Source: Lachnospiraceae bacterium
GTDB lineage: Bacteria > Bacillota > Clostridia > Lachnospirales > Lachnospiraceae
Assembly: GCA_900755865.1 (NCBI GenBank)
Contig: CAAEHZ010000331.1
Span: 1-7,513 of the forward strand
Direction of reading: 5' to 3'
DNA length: 7,513 nt
The notes under the pieces were generated by a model. The model searched no databases, was not told the DNA's origin, and saw only the letters and a list, made by a program, of their open reading frames with translations. A program made the position numbers and the translations under genes. This document shows, one piece after another, positions 1 through 5,968 of this stretch (within the stretch, counting starts at the first letter, position 1; each line of letters opens with the position of its first letter).

Positions 1-8
1 AGATTGAT

Positions 9-98
9 ATGCTGATTTTTCACACGCGAGATTTGTGTCTGCGCGCACTTGACACAAACTCGAGATGCGCAAAGAGCGTGCGCAGAAATGGGGATTAG
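9..98 (+). CDS. Short leader peptide of repeat element, left copy (29 aa)
   Basis: An ATG opens a 29-codon frame that runs through the whole left repeat copy and ends in TAG at 96-98. From residue 3 on (IFHTRDLCLR...SVRRNGD) the 27 residues equal those of the right copy at 7305-7400. The peptide is basic, with several Arg and two Cys, and has no membrane segment. The window starts with AG followed by six bases and the ATG. In the right copy the same spacing belongs to a complete GGAG site, so an SD just outside the window is likely. The last codons, GGG-GAT-TAG, also form the SD for a GTG one base after the stop, which suggests translational coupling. Function unknown. It could instead be the C-terminal tail of a longer frame entering from the left, because no stop is seen before position 9. 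Confidence 0.55.
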   Translation: MLIFHTRDLCLRALDTNSRCAKSVRRNGD

Positions 99-104
99 TG
101 TGAA
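15..104 (+). repeat. Leader repeat element, left copy
   Basis: This 90-bp segment recurs at 7317-7406 in the same orientation. Bases 15-91 are identical in the two copies; only positions 92 and 99 differ over the full length. It can fold: 27-39 pairs with 51-62 through CGAG-(A bulge)-TTTGTGTC and GACACAAACTCG, leaving an 11-base GC-rich loop at 40-50. GCGCAC at 43-48 in that loop can pair with GTGCGC at 78-83, which would make a pseudoknot. TTCACAC at 19-25 can pair with GTGTGAA at 98-104 and enclose the whole element, covering the stop of the leader frame and the next GTG. No terminal duplications or transposase are seen, so the means of spread is unknown. Confidence 0.9.
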
Positions 105-165
105 CAGAGCGTGTGCAGGAATGAAGGCTGGTGTGGAAACATGAGCAGGAATGGGGATGAAAATG
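73..165 (+). repeat. Degenerate tandem copies of the element's right end
   Basis: The 32-base tail of the left element (73-104, beginning AGAGCGTGCGCAG and ending TTAGTGTGAA) is followed at 106-138 by a diverged copy beginning AGAGCGTGTGCAGGAATG. A shorter third echo, GAGCAGGAATGGGGAT, lies at 144-158. Each unit supplies a purine-rich SD-like run and a start codon a few bases on: GTG 100, then ATG 157 or 163. The right copy of the element at 7317-7406 has no such extra units. Confidence 0.55.
100..144 (+). CDS. Possible second short coupled frame (14 aa)
   Basis: A GTG lies one base after the TAG of the first leader peptide, with GGGG at 90-93 and a 6-base spacer in front. This is the same start geometry as the GTG at 7402. 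The frame encodes 14 residues (MNRACAGMKAGVET) and stops at TGA 142-144. The next start, that of the isomerase gene, follows within 20 bases and in the same frame. The stretch at 106-138 is a degenerate copy of 73-104, so the peptide may simply be a by-product of a partial tandem duplication of the element's right end. A role as a reinitiation step between leader and isomerase gene is inference. Confidence 0.35.
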   Translation: MNRACAGMKAGVET

Positions 166-1236
166 GAAATTGAGAAAAAGAAATGGTTGAAGCTGCTGCT
201 GGCAGTTTTTTTTGGAATATTACTTCTGGTGGGGATTGTTCTGGCTGTCAGTGTGGGAAGCGGAAAGAAGGTTGTTTTTACTACCGGGTTCGGACAGGAT
301 GAGGTTTTCCGGATTGGAAGTGTCAGTTGTACAAAGCCGGAGGTTATGGTTTATCTGACAAATGTGCAGAATCGATATGAAGAGGTTTACGGGAAAGAAG
401 TCTGGACTATCTCAAAGGATGGGGTAACATTGGAGGATAATGTCCGGGAAACGGTTCTCGCCCGGCTGGCACAGGTAAAAACCATGTATCTGCTGGCGCT
501 GGAAAAGGAGGTTTCCCTGGAGGAATCGGAACAGGCACTTGTCAGAAGGGCGGCGGAGGAATATTATCAGTCCTTGTCTGAAAGGGAAACGGAGCTTCTG
601 GGAGTAAAGCAGGATACGATTCAGACACTTTATGAAGAGTATGCTCTGGCAAACAAGGTGTATGAATATATTATCCGGGATGTGAATCCTGAAATCAGCG
701 ATGATGAGGCAAGAACGATTACCGTGCAGCATATTTTCCTGAAAACATACAGTACGGATACAGAGGGAAAGCGGCAGGAATTTGATGCCTCGAAGAAAGA
801 AGAGGTATATAAAAAGGCATGTGAAATCCGGGAGGAGGCGGCAGCAGGAACGGATTTTGCGGAGCTTGCAGCCCGGTACAGCGAGGATTCCACCGTTACC
901 TATTCCTTTGGCAAGGGAGAGATGGAAAAGAACTTTGAAGAAGCGGCATTCAATCTGGAAACGGGAGAAATCAGTCAGGTGGTGGAAACAGAGGCGGGAT
1001 ATCATATTATCCGCTGCGTGAATACCTTTGACAGGGAGCAGACGGATTTAAACAAGCAGACGATTGTGGAGCAGCGGCGCAAGGAGGTATTTGGGCAGGA
1101 ATATGACGCCTTTGCAGAGGGGCTTGTCCGGCAGTTAAATACGAAGCTCTGGGAGGAAATCCATCTGCTGCATGATGAAGCGTTGACAACCTCTGATTTT
1201 TTTGAAGTGTACCACAGTTATTTTCAGGGTTTATAA
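163..1236 (+). CDS. Membrane-anchored parvulin-type peptidyl-prolyl cis-trans isomerase
   Basis: This is an extracytoplasmic foldase of the SurA/PrsA type, about 357 aa, which isomerises X-Pro bonds in exported proteins. Residues 1-9 are charged, and residues 8-32 form a single hydrophobic segment (WLKLLLAVFFGILLLVGIVL) without a lipobox Cys. This suggests an N-terminal anchor rather than the lipoprotein form of PrsA. A SurA_N-like helical region follows. The PpiC rotamase domain lies at about 185-287, with the hallmarks QHIFLK, a DFAELAARYSED block, FNLETGEISQVVETEAGYHIIR and a basic C-terminal helix. I chose the ATG at 163 because GGGG at 153-156 with a 6-base spacer repeats the start geometry of the leader element. 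ATG 157 (AGGA at 147-150) and ATG 151 are in-frame alternatives. No terminator is visible after the stop, so some read-through into htpG is possible. Confidence 0.88.
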   Translation: MEIEKKKWLKLLLAVFFGILLLVGIVLAVSVGSGKKVVFTTGFGQDEVFRIGSVSCTKPEVMVYLTNVQNRYEEVYGKEVWTISKDGVTLEDNVRETVLARLAQVKTMYLLALEKEVSLEESEQALVRRAAEEYYQSLSERETELLGVKQDTIQTLYEEYALANKVYEYIIRDVNPEISDDEARTITVQHIFLKTYSTDTEGKRQEFDASKKEEVYKKACEIREEAAAGTDFAELAARYSEDSTVTYSFGKGEMEKNFEEAAFNLETGEISQVVETEAGYHIIRCVNTFDREQTDLNKQTIVEQRRKEVFGQEYDAFAEGLVRQLNTKLWEEIHLLHDEALTTSDFFEVYHSYFQGL

Positions 1237-1288
1237 AAAATTTAGAAATAGCATAAATGCCTGTTTTAACGGCTTTTAAAAGATTCTG

Positions 1289-1315
1289 TTAGCACTCATA
1301 TAAAATGAGTGCTAA
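1289..1315. promoter_or_regulatory. CIRCE operator (HrcA binding site)
   Basis: TTAGCACTC, nine spacer bases, then GAGTGCTAA: an exact match to the CIRCE consensus, with all nine positions of each arm conserved. It is the known binding site of the heat-shock repressor HrcA. It lies 94 bases ahead of the htpG start and 8 bases upstream of the likely -35 box. The spacer contains TATAAA, so it could also overlap an alternative -10. Confidence 0.95.
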
Positions 1316-1322
1316 TTTTATA

Positions 1323-1351
1323 TTGACTTTTTTTCCAGGGAGAATTAAACT
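1323..1351 (+). promoter_or_regulatory. Likely htpG promoter
   Basis: TTGACT at 1323-1328, a 17-base spacer and TAAACT at 1346-1351 form a reasonable vegetative promoter just after CIRCE. The -10 box matches consensus at four of six bases, including the key first, second and last. A weaker alternative is TTTAAA near 1275 with TATAAA at 1299-1304 inside the CIRCE spacer. That arrangement would put the operator directly over the -10, as HrcA often requires. Confidence 0.55.
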
Positions 1352-1408
1352 AAAAACATAGAGCGAAGTTTTACCATAAAATCAGAAAAGAGAAAGGAAT
1401 GTTGAAAA

Positions 1409-3496
1409 ATGGCAGCAAAAAGCGGAAGCTTATCGATTAACAGTGAAAATATTTTTCCCATTATTAAAAAGTGGTTGTATTCCGACCATGATATTTTTTA
1501 CAGAGAGCTGATTTCCAATGGCTGTGATGCCGTTACGAAGTTGAAAAAGCTGGACATGATGGGAGAGTATACTCTTCCGGAGGATTACAGGGCAAAGGTG
1601 GAGGTCATTGCAGACCCGGAAAAGAAAACCCTGACCTTTAAGGATAACGGTCTTGGCATGACAGCGGATGAGGTAGAGGAATATATTAACCAGATTGCCT
1701 TTTCCGGTGCAACGGACTTTATTGAAAAGTACAAGGACAAGAGTAATGCGGACCAGATTATCGGTCATTTCGGACTGGGATTTTATTCTGCCTTCATGGT
1801 AGCGGATGAAGTACACATTGATACCCTTTCCTATAAAGAGGGAGCAAAGCCGGTTCACTGGGAATGTGACGGCGGCACTGAATTTTCCATGGAGGATGGC
1901 GACAAGGCAGAGGTTGGTACGACCATCACCCTGTTCCTGAATGAGGATTGTCTGGAGTTCTGTAATGAATATAAGGCAAGAGAGGTCATTAAGAAATATT
2001 GTTCCTTTATGCCTACGGAGATTTACCTTTCCAAGGCGGATACCAAGGAAACCCAGATTGTGAAGGAGGACGAGCTTCTTCCGGAGGATGAGGTTCTGGA
2101 AACCATTGAGCCGGAAAAGAAGGAAGAAGAGAAAACAGGCGACGGTGAGCAGGAAGCGAAGGGACCGGAGCCTAAGAAATATAAGATTAAGAAGCGTCCG
2201 GAGCTTTTGAATGAAACAACACCTCTCTGGACAAAGCACCCCAATGAATGTACCAGAGAAGAGTATCTGGAATTTTACCGCAAGGTATTTCAGGATTATA
2301 AGGAGCCGTTGTTCTGGATTCATCTGAATATGGATTATCCTTTTAATCTGAAGGGTATTTTGTACTTCCCGAAGATTAACATGGAATATGAATCCATCGA
2401 AGGGACCATTAAGCTGTACAACAATCAGGTATTTATTGCAGATAATATCAAGGAAGTAATCCCTGAATTTCTGCTTCTGTTAAAGGGTGTTATTGACTGT
2501 CCTGATTTGCCGCTGAACGTATCCAGAAGCGCTTTGCAGAATGATGGTTTTGTAAAGAAGATTTCCGAATACATTACCAAGAAGGTTGCGGACAAGCTGA
2601 CCGGTATGTGTAAGACGGAAAAGGAAGAGTATGAGAAATACTGGGATGATATCAGTCCTTTCATCAAGTTTGGCTGTCTGAAGGATGAGAAATTCTGCGA
2701 GAAGATGAACGATTCCATTCTTTTCAAGAATCTGGAGGGCAAGTATGTAACCCTTCCGGAATGTCTGGAAATCAAGCCCGCAGAGGAAGAAAATGCGGTA
2801 GATGAAAAGGGAGAAAAGGTCGAGGCTGAGGTTGTAACCGAGGATGCAAAGGCTGATGGCGAGGCAGACAGCGAAGAAAAGAAGGAAAAGGTTATCTACT
2901 ACGTGACCGATGAACAGCAGCAGAGCCAGTACATTAATATGTTCAAGGCTGCAAAGATGGATGCGGTTATTCTGACCCATAATATCGACCAGCCCTTTAT
3001 CTCCCAGTTGGAAGCAAAGAATGAGGGCATTAAGTTCCAGAGAATTGATGCAGACGTAACGGATGCATTAAAGTCCAAAACATCCAGGAAAGTACAGGAA
3101 GAGCTGGAGGCACAGGGCAAGGCAATCGCTGAACTGATGAAGAAAGCGCTGAAGAAGGAATCCATAGAAGTTAAGGTTGAAAAGCTGAAAAATAAGAAGA
3201 TTTCTTCCATGATTACCCTTTCCGAAGAGAGCAGAAGAATGCAGGATATGATGAAGATGTATTCCATGCCCGGTATGGATATGGGGGCTTTCGGCAAGGA
3301 AGGAGAAACACTGATTCTCAATGCAAATCATCCTCTGGTACAGTATGTTTTAGAGCACCAGGAGGGCGAGAACGTGGAAATGATTTGCGAACAGCTGTAT
3401 GATTTGGCAAAGCTGCAGCATGCACCTCTTTCCCCGGAGGATATGACAAAATTCGTGGCAAGAAGCAATGATATTATGATGCTTCTGGCAAAATAA
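1409..3496 (+). CDS. htpG: Molecular chaperone HtpG (bacterial Hsp90)
   Basis: Cytosolic ATP-dependent dimeric chaperone, 695 aa. The N-terminal GHKL ATPase domain shows YRELISNGCDA (E33 as general base, N37), DNGLGM (D79 contacts adenine) and the lid/glycine motif GHFGLGFYSAF at 119-129. A charged, Lys/Glu-rich linker spans about 218-262. The middle domain holds LNVSRSALQND, with R373 at the position of the catalytic arginine. The C-terminal dimerisation domain ends at a plain Lys, without the eukaryotic MEEVD tail. The protein is about 70 residues longer than E. coli HtpG (624 aa); the extra length lies in the linker and in a second acidic low-complexity insert at about 457-494. AGGA at 1395-1398 is the SD, 10 bases from the ATG. 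The perfect CIRCE upstream implies HrcA control. Confidence 0.97.
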   Translation: MAAKSGSLSINSENIFPIIKKWLYSDHDIFYRELISNGCDAVTKLKKLDMMGEYTLPEDYRAKVEVIADPEKKTLTFKDNGLGMTADEVEEYINQIAFSGATDFIEKYKDKSNADQIIGHFGLGFYSAFMVADEVHIDTLSYKEGAKPVHWECDGGTEFSMEDGDKAEVGTTITLFLNEDCLEFCNEYKAREVIKKYCSFMPTEIYLSKADTKETQIVKEDELLPEDEVLETIEPEKKEEEKTGDGEQEAKGPEPKKYKIKKRPELLNETTPLWTKHPNECTREEYLEFYRKVFQDYKEPLFWIHLNMDYPFNLKGILYFPKINMEYESIEGTIKLYNNQVFIADNIKEVIPEFLLLLKGVIDCPDLPLNVSRSALQNDGFVKKISEYITKKVADKLTGMCKTEKEEYEKYWDDISPFIKFGCLKDEKFCEKMNDSILFKNLEGKYVTLPECLEIKPAEEENAVDEKGEKVEAEVVTEDAKADGEADSEEKKEKVIYYVTDEQQQSQYINMFKAAKMDAVILTHNIDQPFISQLEAKNEGIKFQRIDADVTDALKSKTSRKVQEELEAQGKAIAELMKKALKKESIEVKVEKLKNKKISSMITLSEESRRMQDMMKMYSMPGMDMGAFGKEGETLILNANHPLVQYVLEHQEGENVEMICEQLYDLAKLQHAPLSPEDMTKFVARSNDIMMLLAK

Positions 3497-3534
3497 GCAT
3501 CCGGACAGAAAAAGAAAACAGACTAGGAAACCGG

Positions 3535-3752
3535 AAAAGAAAGAGCCGCAGGAATATCAAAAGTGTTCCTGCGGCTCTTCTGGTGTATAAATAAATGCTA
3601 ATCAAACTCCTGTTTATCAAGATAAAAATAAAAGCATAATTATTTTGGATGGGCGGTGTATCCATCATCTCAGGTACTCATCAAGTGAGTGCGTCGGGAA
3701 CCATTTCCGACCTCAAAATAATCATGCTTATTATTAACATATTCTCTTTTCT
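3535..3752 (-). ncRNA. Candidate structured small RNA with cloverleaf-like fold, class unknown
   Basis: A minus-strand promoter at 3758-3786 and the terminator at 3541-3579 bracket about 220 nt without a convincing gene. The core folds with a 16-bp closing stem (3714-3729 with 3632-3647). It encloses three 5-bp hairpins: 3707-3711 with 3693-3697 (GTCGG/CCGAC), 3686-3690 with 3676-3680 (ACTCA/TGAGT) and 3662-3666 with 3648-3652 (GATGG/CCATC). The closing stem has one irregular pair, a G-U on the minus strand but an A-C mismatch on the plus strand, which supports minus-strand transcription. I compared it by memory with 6S, SRP, tmRNA, T-box and common riboswitches and recognise none. With no gene downstream on this strand, it looks like a free-standing RNA or a 3' extension of the PBECR mRNA. 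Confidence 0.55.
3541..3579. terminator. Hairpin terminator between htpG and the minus-strand RNA
   Basis: A perfect 14-bp stem (AAGAGCCGCAGGAA at 3541-3554 with its complement at 3566-3579) has an 11-base loop. Read on the minus strand it is followed by TCTTTTCC, a usable U-rich tract, so it best terminates minus-strand RNA from 3752. On the plus strand the tail is CTGGTGTATAAAT, a poor U-tract, but the strong stem placed 44 bases after htpG may still serve as its end. Confidence 0.8.
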
Positions 3753-3757
3753 TTCAT

Positions 3758-3786
3758 AATATACTATTAAAATGTTGTTTTGTCAA
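3758..3786 (-). promoter_or_regulatory. Near-consensus promoter inside the end of the PBECR gene
   Basis: On the minus strand, TTGACA (3786-3781) is followed by a 17-base spacer and TATATT (3763-3758), placing a start near 3752. The -35 box lies in the last codons of the PBECR gene (Ile-Asp-Lys). The -10 box is just past its stop. Nothing protein-coding lies downstream, so the promoter points to the structured RNA. Confidence 0.7.
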
Positions 3787-4159
3787 TATTGAATTTTTTT
3801 AGCCGTCCACTGTGCAGACGCCGTTGGATTTTTGATTCCTGTATGTCGTACATGGTGGATATGTATAAATAATTACTGCTTTTGTCCAGTTTAATCCCAA
3901 TCAGTATATTATCTTTATAACGCTTAATCAGTTCAATGGAATCGGTTCTGGTTTCGTTGGGATTGATTCCAATATAATCAGGGTGACTGATGATATCTGG
4001 AATATAGTCAATATATTTCAGGCATTTTTCATGTTTACTTTTTAGCATGTGAGTGGGAAGTCCCTTTGACCTGTATATATCAAATTCGGAAAGATTGATT
4101 CCAAGGACAGAATTAAAAGAATTGTTGTATTTTCCAACCTTTAGCAAGTTAGTATCCAT
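3767..4159 (-). CDS. PBECR-type nuclease-fold small protein
   Basis: A 130-aa protein that I recognise by recall as one of the PBECR (phage Barnase-EndoU-ColicinE5/D-RelE-like) nuclease-fold domain proteins common in Clostridia and phages. Typical blocks are FDIYRSKGLPTHM (26-38), KCLKYIDYIPDII (45-57), DYIGINPNE (61-69), IGIKLD (87-92) and the C-terminal basic RRLHSGRLKKF (113-123). The activity is presumed RNase-like and is not demonstrated. The frame stays open to 4330, but GGAG at 4169-4166 with a 6-base spacer marks the Met at 4159; the upstream part would run through the uxuB terminator. It has its own promoter (4226-4254). The gene and its flanks are AT-rich compared with uxuAB, which suggests acquisition by transfer. 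Subfamily (PBECR2 or PBECR3) not decided. Confidence 0.72.
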   Translation of the reverse strand: MDTNLLKVGKYNNSFNSVLGINLSEFDIYRSKGLPTHMLKSKHEKCLKYIDYIPDIISHPDYIGINPNETRTDSIELIKRYKDNILIGIKLDKSSNYLYISTMYDIQESKIQRRLHSGRLKKFNIDKTTF

Positions 4160-4225
4160 AGAGTTCTCCATCGTTTGTATCATGTGAAAAGTACATAGAA
4201 TGTGCGTAGAAGTGACAGTGAAGTA

Positions 4226-4254
4226 ATTATAACAAAAACAGAAAGAAAAGTCTA
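4226..4254 (-). promoter_or_regulatory. Promoter of the PBECR gene
   Basis: On the minus strand, TAGACT (4254-4249) is followed by 17 bases and a perfect TATAAT (4231-4226). Transcription would start near 4219, leaving a leader of about 60 nt to the ATG at 4159. The promoter lies just after the uxuB terminator, so the gene is a separate unit. Confidence 0.7.
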
Positions 4255-4286
4255 TATAATATTGTGATTTTGAAATGACACAGAAC

Positions 4287-4320
4287 AAAAAAATATGGCT
4301 GCCTTTTACAGGCAGCCATA
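4287..4320 (-). terminator. Rho-independent terminator of uxuAB
   Basis: On the minus strand, a perfect 10-bp stem (TATGGCTGCC / GGCAGCCATA, arms 4311-4320 and 4294-4303) with a 7-base loop is followed by seven U residues (4293-4287). It starts 14 bases after the uxuB stop codon. Confidence 0.93.
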
Positions 4321-4333
4321 CAAAAATCATGGA

Positions 4334-5947
4334 TTAGAGCAGCTTTTCCAGCGTTTTCTCTACGGCACCGACACCGCTTGAAAGCTCTGCAAAGTATTGT
4401 TTTACCAAATCAGCCATTCCGATTTTTATCAAATCCACACCAAAGATTTTTTCATTGGAAAGCAGGGCATCCAGTCTGCTTAAATCCTTGGGAGCGGAGG
4501 AAAGGCTATAATCTTTGACGTAGGCGCTGGCGCTTTCCAGAAGCGGGTCAGAGCTGGGAGTAAAAGCGTTGCCCTTATCGTCAACCGCCATCAGGTAGCG
4601 GAGCCAGCCTGCAAAAACCAGAGGAATCAGCTTCAGGGAAGCAACATCCAGCGAAGGGGATTTCTCATAGGCTTTGATGGTTTCTCCGAAACGGATGGCA
4701 AGCTTCTGGGAGGTATCCGTAGCGATTCTCTGGGGGGTGTCCGGCATAAAGGGATTGGGAATCCGGACGTTGACTACCTGGTCAATAAATTCCCTGGGGT
4801 CTAAAATTCCGGGATTTACAACAACGGGAAGACCCTCTGTATAGCCGATTTTTTCTACGAATTTCTTTAACAGAGGATTTTTCATTTCCTCGGAAATCAG
4901 GGTATAGCCTAAAAGGCAGCCATAGATGGCAAGGGTAGTGTGCAGCGGGTTTAAACAGGTACAAACCTTCATTTTTTCTACCTTGTCAACAGTTTCCCTG
5001 TCGGTAAAGATAATGCCGCCCTTTTCCAGAGCAGGTCTGCCGGCAGGGAATGCGTCCTCAATCACCAGATATTCACATTCCTCTGCGTTGACAAAGGGAG
5101 CAATATAAGTATTTTTGGAGGTGATGACAGGGTCAAGCTCTTCGATACCGTCCTTTGCGAGCATAGCCTCCACCTTTGCATCCGGTCTGGGAGTGATTTT
5201 ATCAATCATGCTCCAGGGGAAAGAAACCTTGCGGAAATCTCTGACATAGGCGGCAAAGCCTGCCTCTGCGAGTCCTCTGTCACACCAGGCATCTGCAAAG
5301 CAGAGTACAGCGCTTTTCAGTTTATCACCGTTGTGGGAACAGTTATCCATGCTCACCATGGCAATGGGAAGCTGCCCGGACTGGTAGCGGTGATAGAGCA
5401 GGGATACAACCTTACCCAGATAGCTGTCGGGAGCTGTGGGACCTTTCTCAAAATCAGCGGCGATAAAGGGAAGAATGCTGCCCTTTGCGTCTGTGGTGGC
5501 ATAGCCCTTTTCTGTGATGGTAAAGCTTGCCATCTGCAGGCTGGGTGAAGCAAAAATCTCTTTCAGACGGTCATATTCCTTCTGGTTCTTGCTGTCCAGA
5601 ATCAGGGATTCCATGATGCTTGCAACGACAGTTTTTTCTACGGTATTATCTGCCTTTAAGGTGGCAAGGATGCTTAAATTGTCGTGAGGACGGTTACTTT
5701 TTTCGATAATTTCATAGTCGTATCCTTCTGCGGCAATCAGACCGGTTTTTAAGACACCGCTGTTTAAAAGGTTCTGTACCACATTTGCCTGAAAAGCGCG
5801 GAAAATGTTTCCGGCACCGAAGTGAATCCAGACAGGATGCGCAAGGGTTTCCTTTTTGACTTCCTCATAATGAAAGGAAGGAAGGTGATAACCGGCTGCC
5901 TCGTAGGCAGCCCGGTCTGCTGTGATTCCAGATAATGTTAATTTCAT
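4334..5947 (-). CDS. uxuB: D-fructuronate reductase / D-mannonate oxidoreductase
   Basis: NAD-dependent polyol-type long-chain dehydrogenase of the mannitol dehydrogenase family, which interconverts D-fructuronate and D-mannonate in glucuronate catabolism. The 537-aa protein starts with a Rossmann domain (HFGAGNIFRAF, 42-52). It has MVSMDNCSHNGDKL around 197-210 and the catalytic-region block KVCTCLNPLH (327-336, with K327, N333 and H336), followed by IPNPFMPDTPQRIATDTSQK, typical of the C-terminal domain. Fructuronate rather than mannitol specificity is inferred from the neighbouring uxuA. The frame opens at 5959, but GGAG at 5957-5954 with a 6-base spacer points to ATG 5947. That region is nearly identical (23/24 bases) to the leader-peptide start at 7287-7310. 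The gap to the uxuA stop is 21 bases, so the two genes form one operon. Confidence 0.92.
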   Translation of the reverse strand: MKLTLSGITADRAAYEAAGYHLPSFHYEEVKKETLAHPVWIHFGAGNIFRAFQANVVQNLLNSGVLKTGLIAAEGYDYEIIEKSNRPHDNLSILATLKADNTVEKTVVASIMESLILDSKNQKEYDRLKEIFASPSLQMASFTITEKGYATTDAKGSILPFIAADFEKGPTAPDSYLGKVVSLLYHRYQSGQLPIAMVSMDNCSHNGDKLKSAVLCFADAWCDRGLAEAGFAAYVRDFRKVSFPWSMIDKITPRPDAKVEAMLAKDGIEELDPVITSKNTYIAPFVNAEECEYLVIEDAFPAGRPALEKGGIIFTDRETVDKVEKMKVCTCLNPLHTTLAIYGCLLGYTLISEEMKNPLLKKFVEKIGYTEGLPVVVNPGILDPREFIDQVVNVRIPNPFMPDTPQRIATDTSQKLAIRFGETIKAYEKSPSLDVASLKLIPLVFAGWLRYLMAVDDKGNAFTPSSDPLLESASAYVKDYSLSSAPKDLSRLDALLSNEKIFGVDLIKIGMADLVKQYFAELSSGVGAVEKTLEKLL

Positions 5948-5965
5948 ACTAATCTCCATTCCGCA
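5942..5965 (-). promoter_or_regulatory. uxuB ribosome-binding cassette shared with the leader element
   Basis: The minus strand reads TGCGGAATGGAGATTAGT followed by ATGAAA. Bases 7287-7310 on the plus strand read the same, with GTG in place of ATG. The cassette holds GGAG, the 6-base spacer ATTAGT and the start codon. It decides the uxuB start at 5947 over the Met at 5959. Confidence 0.8.
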
Positions 5966-5968
5966 TTT

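Noticed and set aside
49..77. Perfect -35 box TTGACA inside the repeat element (also at 7351-7356).
   Set aside because: No -10-like sequence lies 16-18 bases downstream (AAGAGC at the 17-base position), and the bases are part of the hairpin arm and the peptide frame.
412..1005. Long minus-strand frames opposite the isomerase gene and htpG (for example 412-1005, 1430-2323, 2480-2980).
   Set aside because: They are antisense shadows of strong coding sequences, rich in Cys/Leu/Phe/Ile, with no recognisable motifs.
1237..1288. Possible terminator after the isomerase gene.
   Set aside because: Only a 3-bp GCC/GGC pairing and AT-rich runs are present; no stable hairpin with a U-tract can be drawn.
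3474..3668. Minus-strand frame of 64 codons with hydrophobic residues, at first suggestive of a small membrane toxin.
   Set aside because: It runs through the terminator hairpin and into the end of htpG on the opposite strand, has no good SD, and its start lies inside the RNA fold. A decayed holin-like toxin gene cannot be excluded.
3648..3711. TPP riboswitch, suggested by CCTGAGATGATGGATAC in the structured RNA.
   Set aside because: The conserved GGGGTGC and CTGAGA...ACCC helices and the CCTGATCTGG core are absent, and no thiamine gene lies downstream.
4160..4330. N-terminal extension of the PBECR frame up to an ATG at 4330.
   Set aside because: It would cross the uxuB terminator and the PBECR promoter, and a clear SD marks the Met at 4159.
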